DNA of 64,000 nt. Source: Dactylosporangium siamense (GTDB lineage: Bacteria > Actinomycetota > Actinomycetes > Mycobacteriales > Micromonosporaceae). Below are positions 9,107 through 16,659 of this stretch, one piece after another (within the stretch, counting starts at the first letter, position 1; every line of letters begins with the position of its first letter). The notes under the pieces are model-generated. The model saw nothing but the letters and a program-made list of their open reading frames with translations, searched no databases and had not been told where the DNA came from. Location: contig NZ_BONQ01000096.1 in NCBI RefSeq assembly GCF_016862795.1, positions 62,001 through 126,000 on the forward strand, in the 5' to 3' direction. The translations under genes and the position numbers were made by a program.

Positions 9107-9400
9107 TCAGGCGGGCACGTCGACGAAGTGCTCGACCGTGGGCGCGCCGTCGAAGAACGGACCGAGCAGCCCGCGCCACCGCGTGAAGCGGTCGGTGGCG
9201 CGGAAGTTGTCCAGGTGCGCGTCGACGGAGTCCCACTCGACCAGCAGCACGAACCGGCTCGCCGACTCGACGCCGCGCGTCATGCGCACCGACCGGCAGC
9301 CGGGGGTGGTCACGAGCAGCTCGTGGCCCTTGCGATAGGCGGCGGCGAACTCTTCCTCGCGGCCGGCGAGCACGTCGATGAGCGCAACTTCCAAGACCAT
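9107..9400 (-). CDS. Antibiotic biosynthesis monooxygenase (ABM) domain protein
   Basis: A 97-residue dimeric alpha+beta-barrel type protein. The pattern begins VLEVALIDVLAGREEEFAAAY and continues with PGCRSVRMTRGVE and FVLLVEWDSVDAH, as in ABM-domain proteins, which range from quinone monooxygenases to heme-degrading and stress-related proteins. Substrate is unknown. The ATG at 9400 begins the domain directly. It is divergent from pnuC, whose start lies 22 bases away, and convergent with the membrane-anchored protein. Confidence 0.85.
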   Translation of the reverse strand: MVLEVALIDVLAGREEEFAAAYRKGHELLVTTPGCRSVRMTRGVESASRFVLLVEWDSVDAHLDNFRATDRFTRWRGLLGPFFDGAPTVEHFVDVPA

Positions 9401-9421
9401 CCGGAAAGGGTAGAGGACATC

Positions 9422-10036
9422 GTGCTCGACTGGCTCACATCCGCCGCCTTCCATGCTTTCGGTGCGCCGACCACGTGGGCGGAACTGCTCGGGTTCGTGA
9501 CCGGCCTCGGCACGGTCTGGCTGGTGGTGCGGCAGCACATCGCGAACTGGCCGGTCGGGATCGCCAACGTGCTGCTGCTCATGGTCGCGTTCCAGCACGT
9601 CGGCCTCTACGGCGACGCCTGGCTGCAGGTCGTCTACGTGATCCTCGGCGCCTACGGCTGGTGGCGCTGGCGGCCCGGGGCGACCACGGAGGTCCGCCGC
9701 ACGACCCGGGTCGAGTGGGGCGCGCTCGCCGCGGCCGGCGTGGTGCTTACCGTGGCGCTGTGGTGGTACCTGGACCGGTTCACCGGCTCCACCGTGCCGT
9801 GGCCGGACGCCGCGACCACCGCCGTCTCGCTGCTCGCCACCTACGGCCAGACCCGCCGCCTGGTCGAGAGCTGGTGGCTGTGGATCGCCGTCGACGTCGT
9901 GTACGTGCCGCTGTACGGGTACAAGGACCTGTGGCTCACCGCGGTGCTGTACCTCGCCTTCCTCGGCCTGTGCGTGCTGGGCCTGCGGGCCTGGCGGCAG
10001 GCGCTGACGGCGCGGCGGCTCGCGGTGCCGGTGTGA
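9422..10036 (+). CDS. pnuC: PnuC-family nicotinamide riboside transporter
   Basis: Membrane carrier for nicotinamide riboside, which is trapped after phosphorylation by a partner kinase. The 204-residue protein has about seven hydrophobic helices and PnuC-like sequences such as NWPVGIANVLLL near residue 41, GYGWW-type YGWWRW near residue 78 and a C-terminal VYVPLYGYKDLWLTAVLY. The GTG at 9422 is supported by GAGG six bases upstream. Its stop overlaps the GTG of the next gene in GTGA, indicating translational coupling with the NadR-like kinase and adenylyltransferase, its expected metabolic partner. Confidence 0.92.
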   Translation: MLDWLTSAAFHAFGAPTTWAELLGFVTGLGTVWLVVRQHIANWPVGIANVLLLMVAFQHVGLYGDAWLQVVYVILGAYGWWRWRPGATTEVRRTTRVEWGALAAAGVVLTVALWWYLDRFTGSTVPWPDAATTAVSLLATYGQTRRLVESWWLWIAVDVVYVPLYGYKDLWLTAVLYLAFLGLCVLGLRAWRQALTARRLAVPV

Positions 10037-11130
10037 CGCACGGCCTCGTCGTCGGCAAGTTCTACCCGCCGCACGCCGGACACCACCACCTCATCGACAC
10101 CGCCGCCCGCGCCTGCGAGCGGGTCACCGTCGTCGTCGCGCCGTCCAGCGCCGAGTCCATCCCCCTCGAAGTCCGGCTCGACTGGTTGCGCGAGGTGCAC
10201 GCGGCGAGCCCGCACGTGCGGTTCGCCGGCGTGTACTGCGACCTGCCCATCGACTACGACGACCCCGACATCTGGCAGGCGCACTACGAGGTCTTCCGCG
10301 GCGCGGTCGGTCCCGCGACGGTGGATGTGGTCTTCTCCTCCGAGGCGTACGGCGACGAGCTCGCCCGGCGCTTCGACGCCCGGCACGTGGCGGTCGACCC
10401 TCCCCGGGCCGGGGTGCCGGTCTCCGGGACGGCGATCCGCGCGGATCCCGTGGCCAACTGGGCGTTCCTGGCCCCGCCGGTGCGCGCCTGGCTGGCCCGC
10501 CGGGTGGTCGTCGTCGGCGCCGAGTCGACCGGCACCACCACCCTGGCCCGGGCCCTCGCCGCCCAGCTCCGGCTGCGCGGCGGGGCCTTCGCGGGCACGC
10601 GGTGGGTGCCCGAGTACGGCCGGACCCTCACCGAGCTGAAGATGGCCGGCGGGGTGAAGGTCGAGGACCTCGTCTGGGACCGGGACGACTTCCTGACCGT
10701 CGTGCGCGAGCAGAATGCCGCCGAGGACGCCGCCGCCCGGGCCGGCGGGCCGCTGCTGATCTGCGACACCGACGCGTTCGCCACCGCGATCTGGGAGGAG
10801 CGCTACCTGGGTTCCGCCTCGCCGCGGGTCCGCGCCGCCGCCCGCGAACCGGCCCTGTACCTGCTGACCGCGGACGACGGCGTGCCGTTCGAGGACGACG
10901 GGATGCGCGATGGCGAGCACCTGCGCGGCTGGATGACCGGCCGCTTCCGGGCCGAGCTCGCCGCCGGGCGGGTGCCGTGGCTCGAGCTGACCGGGACGTA
11001 CCGCAACAGGCTACGCACCGCGCTCGCGGCCTGCGACGAGTTGCTCGCGCGGGGCTGGTCCTTCGCGGCGCCGCAGTTGCCGCGCCGGCCGCCGGATCGG
11101 GCGCCGGGAATTGTCGGTGGGTCCTGTTAG
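10033..11130 (+). CDS. nadR: NadR-like NMN adenylyltransferase / ribosylnicotinamide kinase
   Basis: Predicted bifunctional NAD-salvage enzyme: an N-terminal nucleotidyltransferase makes NAD from NMN and ATP, and a C-terminal kinase phosphorylates nicotinamide riboside imported by PnuC. The 365-residue protein has the nucleotidyltransferase signature GKFYPPHAGHHHLI at residues 8-21 and VSGTAIR near residue 133. The kinase P-loop reads GAESTGTTTLA near residue 160, where threonine stands at the usual lysine position. This variant appears familiar from actinobacterial homologues, but catalytic competence is not certain. No DNA-binding helix-turn-helix is present, unlike E. coli NadR. The final stop TAG is part of the next operon's -10 element. 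Confidence 0.9.
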   Translation: MTHGLVVGKFYPPHAGHHHLIDTAARACERVTVVVAPSSAESIPLEVRLDWLREVHAASPHVRFAGVYCDLPIDYDDPDIWQAHYEVFRGAVGPATVDVVFSSEAYGDELARRFDARHVAVDPPRAGVPVSGTAIRADPVANWAFLAPPVRAWLARRVVVVGAESTGTTTLARALAAQLRLRGGAFAGTRWVPEYGRTLTELKMAGGVKVEDLVWDRDDFLTVVREQNAAEDAAARAGGPLLICDTDAFATAIWEERYLGSASPRVRAAAREPALYLLTADDGVPFEDDGMRDGEHLRGWMTGRFRAELAAGRVPWLELTGTYRNRLRTALAACDELLARGWSFAAPQLPRRPPDRAPGIVGGSC

Positions 11131-11133
11131 GGT
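11111..11133 (+). promoter_or_regulatory. PafBC/RecA-NDp-type promoter of the STM401x cluster
   Basis: TTGTCGGTG (11111-11119), eight bases, then TAGGGT (11128-11133) match TTGTCRGTG-N8-TAN3T at every defined position. The -10 ends seven bases before the ATG at 11141, predicting a leaderless mRNA. The first three bases of the -10 are the nadR stop codon. The motif is established for RecA-independent DNA-damage induction in mycobacteria; activity here is inferred. Confidence 0.75.
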
Positions 11134-11140
11134 CCCGCGC

Positions 11141-12067
11141 ATGAGGCACATCACGACGTTCGCCGGGCTCCCGGTGGTCCAGTTCGAGCCCGGCGTCGTC
11201 GACCGGCTCGACGCGAAGGGCACCCCGCGCAGCGCCGTCGCCTGGCGCATCGAGACGGACTACGAGGCCGACGAGGAGGCGTTCCGGACCGTCCTGGACC
11301 GGTGCCTCGACGTCGTCGGCGGCGAGTCCGTCCAGGCGCTCGTCGTCGGGCAGTGGGGCGAGGCCTATGACACCCCGCCGCCGCTGCACCTGCTCATCGC
11401 CGCCCGCCTGCGGCTGCCGCACCTGCGGGCGCTGTTCCTCGGCGAGATGACCAGCGAGGAGTGCGAGATCTCCTGGATCAACCACACCGACGTGGCGCCG
11501 CTGCTCGCCGCGTTTCCGGGCCTGGAGGTCCTGCGCATCCGCGGCGCCGACGGGCTGCAGCTGTCCCCGGTGCGGCACATGCGGCTGCGGGAGCTGGCGG
11601 TGGAGAGCGGTGGCCTGTCCGCCGGTGTCGTGCGCGGCATCGCCGACTCGCACCTGCCGGCGCTGACCGATCTGGAGCTGTGGCTCGGCGTCAGCCAATA
11701 CGGCGGCGACGTCAGCGTCGAGGACCTGGCGCCGGTGTTCAGTGGCACGGGCGTGCCCCGGCTGCGCCGCCTCGCCCTGCGCAACGCGGAGATCGCCGAC
11801 CAGGTCGCGGCCGCGCTCGCCGGCGCGCCCGTGGTGCCCCGCCTCGAAACGCTCGACCTGTCCCTGGGCATCCTGTCCGACCAGGGCGCCGAGGCGCTGC
11901 TGCTCGGCCAGCCGCTGACCCACCTGCGCCGGCTCGACCTGTCCCACCACTTCATCTCGGCCGAGCTGGCCGACCGGCTCCGGGCCGAGCTGCCCGGCGT
12001 CGACGTCGACCTGTCCGACGAGCAGGAGGAGGACGACGGCGAGCGATACACGGCAGTGTCGGAATGA
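11141..12067 (+). CDS. STM4015 family leucine-rich-repeat protein
   Basis: A 308-residue cytoplasmic protein of the STM4015 family, function unknown. Residues from about 95 onward form irregular leucine-rich repeats (for example LPHLRALFLGE, FPGLEVLRIRG, MRLRELAVESG, LPALTDLELWLG, VPRLRRLALRNA, VPRLETLDLSLG, LTHLRRLDLSHH), suggesting a curved scaffold for protein contact. There is no signal peptide or membrane helix. It is the first gene of five that overlap by one to four bases, so the group is surely one transcript. The ATG at 11141 is fixed by the leaderless promoter. It ends in an acidic tail (EQEEDDGE). Confidence 0.92.
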   Translation: MRHITTFAGLPVVQFEPGVVDRLDAKGTPRSAVAWRIETDYEADEEAFRTVLDRCLDVVGGESVQALVVGQWGEAYDTPPPLHLLIAARLRLPHLRALFLGEMTSEECEISWINHTDVAPLLAAFPGLEVLRIRGADGLQLSPVRHMRLRELAVESGGLSAGVVRGIADSHLPALTDLELWLGVSQYGGDVSVEDLAPVFSGTGVPRLRRLALRNAEIADQVAAALAGAPVVPRLETLDLSLGILSDQGAEALLLGQPLTHLRRLDLSHHFISAELADRLRAELPGVDVDLSDEQEEDDGERYTAVSE

Positions 12068-13458
12068 GCACCGTCACCGTCACCGTCACCGTCGTCGGCG
12101 TTCCCGGCCACCGGCGCGTCCGGCTGTTCCGCGACGCGGCCGTCGCCGCGGGCCTGCCCGAGCCGGCGGTGGTGAGCTGGCGCGACGTGTGCGCCGGCGA
12201 CTTCGACCTGGACGCCGGCGGCACGGGGGACGGACGAGCGTGGGTGCGGCTGGAGTCGCCCGGCGAGGACGCGGAGATCGACCGGCTGCTGCGCGGTGCC
12301 GCCGTGCCCGCCGCGCACGGTGAGATCGTCGGGCTCGCCGCCTGGCACCGCGGTCTCGTCGCCGCGGCCCGCCGGGTCGAGGCGCGCGGGGTGCCGCTGC
12401 TGACCGCGGTGGACGAGCTCGACGTGATGTTCGACAAGCGTCGCTGCCACGCCCTGCTGCGGTCCCGGGGTGTGGCGGTGCCCGAGGCGTTCGCCGCGGG
12501 CGGCTACGAGGAGATCCGCGACCGGGGCCGGGAGCAGGGCTGGCGCAGGGTGTTCGTCAAACCGCCGCACGGGTCGTCGGCGTCGGGGGTCGTGGCCCTC
12601 GCGTTCGGCGGCGAGCGCGGCGGCGGGCGGGTCAGTGCCTACACCTCCGCGGTGCTCGACGGCGACCGGCTCTACAACGAGCTGCGGGTGCGCCACCACA
12701 CCGACGAGCGGACCGTCGCCACGATCATCGACCGGCTCGCGGCCGAGAGCAGGGTCCTGCCCGCCGTGAGCGGCGCCCTGCCCGCCGAGCGCGGCGCCCT
12801 GCACGTGGAGCGCGGCGTGCTGCCGGCCGTGAGCGGCATCCTGCCCGCCGAGCGTGGCGGCCTGCCGGCCGTGAGCGGCGCCCTGCACGTGGAGCGCGGT
12901 GCCCTGCCCGCCGTGAACGGCGCCCTGCACGTGGAGCGCGGCGTGCTGCCGGCCGTGAGCGGCGCCCTGCCCGTGGAGCGTGGCGTCCTGCCCGCCGAGC
13001 GCGGCGCCCTGCACGTGGAGCGCTGGCTGCCGAAGGCGTCCCACGACGGGCTCACCTTCGACCTGCGGGTGCTCGTCGTCGCCGGGCGGGTCAGCCACGT
13101 CGTCGTGCGCACCGGCCGGTCCCCGATGACCAACCTGCACCTCGGCAACGCCCGCGGTGACCTGGCCGGCGTCCGCGCCGCCGTGGGCGAGGAGCACTGG
13201 GCCGCCGCGATGCGCACCTGCGAGGCCGCCGCCGCGTGCTTCCCCGGCAGCCTGCACGCCGGCGTGGACCTGATGTTCGCCCGCGACCACCGCACACACG
13301 CGGTCGCCGAGGTCAACGCGTTCGGCGACCTGCTGCCGGGCCTGCTCGCCGGTGGGCACGACACGTACGCCGCGGAGATCGACGCGCTGCTGACCGGCCG
13401 GTTCCGCGCCGCTGAGCCCGCCGCTGATCACACAGCCGCCGTGGTCGCCGCCCGGTGA
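12064..13458 (+). CDS. STM4014 family protein, ATP-grasp-like, with heptapeptide array
   Basis: A 464-residue protein of the STM4014 family, related to ATP-grasp ligases; substrate unknown. The ATP-grasp region is suggested by FDKRRCHALL near residue 123, RVFVKPPHGSSASGVVAL near residue 163, and a C-terminal block with DLMFARDHRTHAVAEVNAFGD carrying likely metal ligands (D, E, N). Between the two halves, residues 232-322 are 13 tandem heptads of type L-(P/H)-(A/V)-(V/E)-(S/R)-G-x; the last is the native LHVERWL. The start also has a four-fold ACCGTC repeat (12070-12093). ATG overlaps the upstream stop in ATGA. Confidence 0.9.
   Translation: MSTVTVTVTVVGVPGHRRVRLFRDAAVAAGLPEPAVVSWRDVCAGDFDLDAGGTGDGRAWVRLESPGEDAEIDRLLRGAAVPAAHGEIVGLAAWHRGLVAAARRVEARGVPLLTAVDELDVMFDKRRCHALLRSRGVAVPEAFAAGGYEEIRDRGREQGWRRVFVKPPHGSSASGVVALAFGGERGGGRVSAYTSAVLDGDRLYNELRVRHHTDERTVATIIDRLAAESRVLPAVSGALPAERGALHVERGVLPAVSGILPAERGGLPAVSGALHVERGALPAVNGALHVERGVLPAVSGALPVERGVLPAERGALHVERWLPKASHDGLTFDLRVLVVAGRVSHVVVRTGRSPMTNLHLGNARGDLAGVRAAVGEEHWAAAMRTCEAAAACFPGSLHAGVDLMFARDHRTHAVAEVNAFGDLLPGLLAGGHDTYAAEIDALLTGRFRAAEPAADHTAAVVAAR
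12757..13029 (+). repeat. Coding minisatellite of 13 x 21 bp in the STM4014 gene
   Basis: Thirteen in-frame 21-bp units encode heptads such as LPAVSGA, LPAERGA and LHVERGV. Unit boundaries fall every 21 bases from 12757 to 13029. Three unit types alternate irregularly, which suggests repeated slippage and recombination from an original LHVERWL-encoding segment. The reading frame is kept throughout. Confidence 0.96.
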
Positions 13459-14261
13459 AGGCGCTCATCGGCAGCCACGACCTGCTCTTCGTCACGCTCG
13501 ACACGCTGCGCCACGACGTCGCCGCCGCGCAGCTCGCGGCGGGGCGCACCCCCAACCTCGCGAGGGTGCTGCCCGGCGGGGCGTGGCAGCGGCGGCACAC
13601 GCCGGCGTCGTTCACGTATGCGGCGCACCACGCGTTCTTCGGTGGGTTCCTGCCCACGCCGGTGACGCCGGGCCCGCACGAGCGGCCGTTCGCGGCCAGG
13701 TTCCCGGGCAGCACCAGCGTCGGCGGGGACACCTGGGAGTTCGACGCGGCCGACGTCGTCACCGGGCTGCGCGCCGCCGGGTACCACACGATCTGCATCG
13801 GCGGGGTCGGCTTCTTCGCGATGACCAGCGCGCAGGGCGGGGTGCTGCCGGCGCTGTTCGACGAGGCGCACTGGACCCGCGACTTCGGCGTCACCAACCC
13901 GTCCTGCTTCGAGGCGCAGCTCGACCGGCTCACCACCGTGCTGCGCGAGGAGAAGGACGGGGACGGCCCGCTGTTCACGTTCGTCAACGTCGCCGCCATG
14001 CACCAGCCCAACCGGCACTACCTGCCCGGCGCCGGCGAGGACAGCCTGGCGTCGCACGGCGCCGCGCTGGCGTATGTCGACCGGCACCTGCCGGTGCTGT
14101 TCGGGCTCGTCACGTCCCGTGGCCGGCCCTGCCATGTGATCATGTGCAGCGACCACGGCACCGCCTACGGCGAGGACGGGCACACCGGGCACCGTTTCGC
14201 GCACGAGGTGGTGTGGACCGTGCCGTATGCCGAGTTCACGCTCGAACCGGGGGAGTGGTGA
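13455..14261 (+). CDS. STM4013/SEN3800 family hydrolase (alkaline phosphatase superfamily)
   Basis: A 268-residue protein of the STM4013 family, related to metal-dependent alkaline-phosphatase or sulfatase-type hydrolases. The metal site is suggested by the N-terminal FVTLDTLRHD (residues 12-21, with Asp and Thr in nucleophile position) and the C-terminal MCSDHGTAYGEDGHTGHRFAHE, which holds the Asp-His pair and a further His. It has no signal peptide, so it likely acts in the cytoplasm. The substrate is unknown. GTG at 13455 overlaps the STM4014 stop in GTGA. Its stop is followed at once by the start of the radical SAM gene. Confidence 0.92.
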   Translation: MKALIGSHDLLFVTLDTLRHDVAAAQLAAGRTPNLARVLPGGAWQRRHTPASFTYAAHHAFFGGFLPTPVTPGPHERPFAARFPGSTSVGGDTWEFDAADVVTGLRAAGYHTICIGGVGFFAMTSAQGGVLPALFDEAHWTRDFGVTNPSCFEAQLDRLTTVLREEKDGDGPLFTFVNVAAMHQPNRHYLPGAGEDSLASHGAALAYVDRHLPVLFGLVTSRGRPCHVIMCSDHGTAYGEDGHTGHRFAHEVVWTVPYAEFTLEPGEW

Positions 14262-15571
14262 TGCTCGGTTCCCCGTATCAGGGCTACCTGTATGCGTATC
14301 CGCACAAGACCGCGTACCGGCCGCTGCGGCCCCGGCCGAGGCTCGCCGACGTGTGGGCGGCGGAGCCGACCGGGGCGCTGTTCCTCTACGTCCACGTGCC
14401 GTTCTGCGAGATGCGGTGCGGGTTCTGCAACCTCTTCACCCGCGCGCTGCCGCCCGCCGCGCAGGTCACCGCCTACCTCGACCAGCTGGGGCGGCAGGCG
14501 GAGCGGGTCGCGGCCGCGGTGCCCGCCGCGTCCTACGCCCGGGCCGCGGTCGGCGGCGGCACCCCGACGTATCTGACCGCGGCGGAGCTGACCCGGCTCT
14601 TCGACATCGTCGAACGGGCCACCGGCGCGGACCTGCGGGCCGTGCCGATGTCGGTGGAGACGTCACCGGCGACGGCGACCGCCGACCGGCTCGCGGTCCT
14701 GGTCGAGCGCGGCACGACCCGGGTCAGCATCGGCGTGCAGAGCTTCCTCGACGCCGAGGCGCACGCCGCCGGCCGGCCGCAGCACCGTGCCGAGGTCGAC
14801 CGGGCCCTGGACACGATCCGCGCCGCCGGCCCGGTCGAGCTGAACATCGACCTCATCTACGGCATCCCCGGCCAGACCGCCGAGACCTGGACGAGCTCGC
14901 TGCGGACCGCCCTGACCTGGCGGCCCGAGGAGCTGTACCTGTATCCGCTCTACGTGCGCCCGATGACCGGCCTCGGCCGGCGGGCGCCCGGCGCGCACGA
15001 CCCCGAGTGGGACGCGCAACGGCTCGGGCTCTACCGGCATGCCGTGGACCTGCTCGCCGACGCGGGCTACGAGCAGCAGTCGATGCGTGCGTTCCGGCGG
15101 CGGGACGCGCCACCGCCGGACGACGCCGGAGACCCCGGCTACTGCTGCCAGGACGACGGGATGGTCGGGCTCGGGTGCGGGGCCAGGTCGTACACGTCGT
15201 CGTTGCACTACTCGTTCGACTACGCGGTGAGCGTCCGGCAGGTGCGCGGCATCCTCGACGACTATCTCGCGCGGCCGGCGGAGGACTTCGACGTCGCCGA
15301 GGTCGGGTTCGTGCTCGACGGCACCGAGCAGCGCCGCCGCTGGCTGCTCAAGTCGCTGCTGCGGGCGTCGGGGGTCGTGCCCGGCGACTACCTGGCGCGG
15401 TTCGGCACCACCGTCGACGACGACTTCCCGGCGCTGCGCCGGCTCCGCGAGAGCGGCCACCTCGACGGGCACCGGCTCACCGCCGAGGGGCTCGCGCACT
15501 CCGACGCGATCGGGCCGTGGCTCACCTCCGCCGGCGTCCGCGCCGCCATGGCCGGGCACGTGCCGCGATGA
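14261..15571 (+). CDS. STM4012 family radical SAM protein (HemN-like)
   Basis: A 436-residue radical SAM enzyme of the STM4012 family. The [4Fe-4S] motif is CEMRCGFC (CX3CX2C) near residue 49, preceded by YVHVPF, as in HemN/HemW-like proteins. GGGTPTYL near residue 102 is the SAM-binding glycine region, and SIGVQSF and ELNIDLIYGIPGQT are also HemN-like. The C-terminus has the winged-helix-like region typical of the HemN superfamily. The reaction is unknown; anaerobic coproporphyrinogen oxidation is unlikely in this setting. ATG at 14261 shares one base with the previous stop (TGATG); an in-frame GTG at 14258 is the alternative. Confidence 0.93.
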   Translation: MLGSPYQGYLYAYPHKTAYRPLRPRPRLADVWAAEPTGALFLYVHVPFCEMRCGFCNLFTRALPPAAQVTAYLDQLGRQAERVAAAVPAASYARAAVGGGTPTYLTAAELTRLFDIVERATGADLRAVPMSVETSPATATADRLAVLVERGTTRVSIGVQSFLDAEAHAAGRPQHRAEVDRALDTIRAAGPVELNIDLIYGIPGQTAETWTSSLRTALTWRPEELYLYPLYVRPMTGLGRRAPGAHDPEWDAQRLGLYRHAVDLLADAGYEQQSMRAFRRRDAPPPDDAGDPGYCCQDDGMVGLGCGARSYTSSLHYSFDYAVSVRQVRGILDDYLARPAEDFDVAEVGFVLDGTEQRRRWLLKSLLRASGVVPGDYLARFGTTVDDDFPALRRLRESGHLDGHRLTAEGLAHSDAIGPWLTSAGVRAAMAGHVPR

Positions 15572-16467
15572 GGATCCTGTATCGCGGTCCCCTGGCCAGC
15601 TGCAACTACGACTGTGCGTACTGCCCGTTCGCGAAGCGGCGCGATCCGCCCGAGCTGCTGCGCGCCGACCGGGCCGCCCTGGAACGCTTCGTGGCGTGGG
15701 TCGAGGCCCACCCTGAACCGATCGATGCCGAGCCGATCGAGGTGCTGTTCACGCCGTGGGGTGAGGGGCTGACCCGGTCCTGGTACCGGGAGGCGCTCGT
15801 CCGTCTGTCGCACCTGCCGCACGTCGGGCGCGCCGCGATCCAGACCAACCTCGCCGGCCGGCTCGGCTGGGTCGCCGGCGCGGACCCGGGCACCCTCGCG
15901 CTGTGGTGCACGTTCCACCCGGGCCAGGTGAGCCGGGAGCGGTTCCTGCGCCAGGTCGAGATCCTGCACCGGCACGGCATCCGGCACTCGGTCGGCGTGG
16001 TCGGCCTGCCGGAGCACCTCGCCGAGGCGGTCGCGTTGCGCGAGGCGCTGCCCGGCGACGTGTACCTGTGGGTCAACGCCGCCGAGGGCCACACGTACCC
16101 GGCGGAGCAGGAGGCGGCGTGGACGGCGATCGACCCGCTGTTCGGCTACAGCGTGCGGCCGCACGCGTCCCGGGGCCGGTCCTGCCGCACGGGTGACGAG
16201 GTGATCTCGGTCCTCGGTGACGGCACGGTCCGCCGCTGCCACTTCGTGCCGGAGCCGCTCGGCAACCTGTACGACGGGACCTGGCGGCGGACCACGCAAC
16301 CCTGCCCGAAGGGCGAGTGCGACTGTCACATCGGCTACGTGCACCTGCGGACGCTGCCGCTCTACGACGTGTTCGCCGGCGGCGTCCTGGAGCGGGTGCC
16401 GCACGAGCTGCCGCTGTGGTCCGTGCCGCCGGCCGCGCTCAATGCGGCGGACCCGGGGACCGTGTAG
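15568..16467 (+). CDS. STM4011 family radical SAM protein
   Basis: A 299-residue radical SAM enzyme of the STM4011 family. The cluster-binding motif CNYDCAYC (CX3CX2C) is at residues 12-19. Further cysteines near the C-terminus (RSCRTGDE, RRCHFVPEP, QPCPKGECDCHIGY) are arranged like an auxiliary iron-sulfur site. The reaction is unknown. ATG overlaps the STM4012 stop (ATGA). The final 22 codons (PHELPLW to the end) belong to an 85-86-bp unit repeated twice more after the stop, and the stop codon lies in the loop of a terminator-like hairpin. Confidence 0.93.
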   Translation: MRILYRGPLASCNYDCAYCPFAKRRDPPELLRADRAALERFVAWVEAHPEPIDAEPIEVLFTPWGEGLTRSWYREALVRLSHLPHVGRAAIQTNLAGRLGWVAGADPGTLALWCTFHPGQVSRERFLRQVEILHRHGIRHSVGVVGLPEHLAEAVALREALPGDVYLWVNAAEGHTYPAEQEAAWTAIDPLFGYSVRPHASRGRSCRTGDEVISVLGDGTVRRCHFVPEPLGNLYDGTWRRTTQPCPKGECDCHIGYVHLRTLPLYDVFAGGVLERVPHELPLWSVPPAALNAADPGTV

Positions 16468-16652
16468 CCGGCCCCGGGTCGCGGCCGCACGAGCTGCCGC
16501 TGTGGTCGTGCGGTCGGCCGCGCTCACCGCGGCGGACCCGGGGACCGTGTAGCCGGCCCCGGGTTGCGGCCGCACGAGCTGCCGCTGTCCGTGCCGCCGG
16601 TGGTACTCACCGCAGCGGACCCGGGAGCCGTGTAGCCGGCCCCCGGGTCGCG
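16399..16652. repeat. 85-bp tandem triplication of the STM4011 3' end
   Basis: Three copies at 16399-16484, 16485-16569 and 16570-16652. Copy 1 holds the last codons and stop of the radical SAM gene; copies 2 and 3 are downstream and diverged, with frame-changing differences. All keep the ACCCGGG...CCCGGGT inverted repeat and the embedded TAG. Confidence 0.95.
16451..16479 (+). terminator. Hairpin spanning the STM4011 stop codon (first of three copies)
   Basis: ACCCGGGG (16451-16458) pairs with CCCCGGGT (16472-16479) around a 13-base loop that contains the TAG stop. Equivalent hairpins occur at 16536-16564 and, with a seven-base stem, 16619-16648. No T tract follows. It lies between convergent STM4011 and typA. 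Confidence 0.6.
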
Positions 16653-16659
16653 ACGCTGA

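Noticed and set aside
10033-11130. NadR kinase domain called inactive because the P-loop lysine is threonine
   Set aside because: GAESTGTTT looks like a familiar variant of actinobacterial homologues and the rest of the domain is intact, so I note the substitution but do not call the gene broken.
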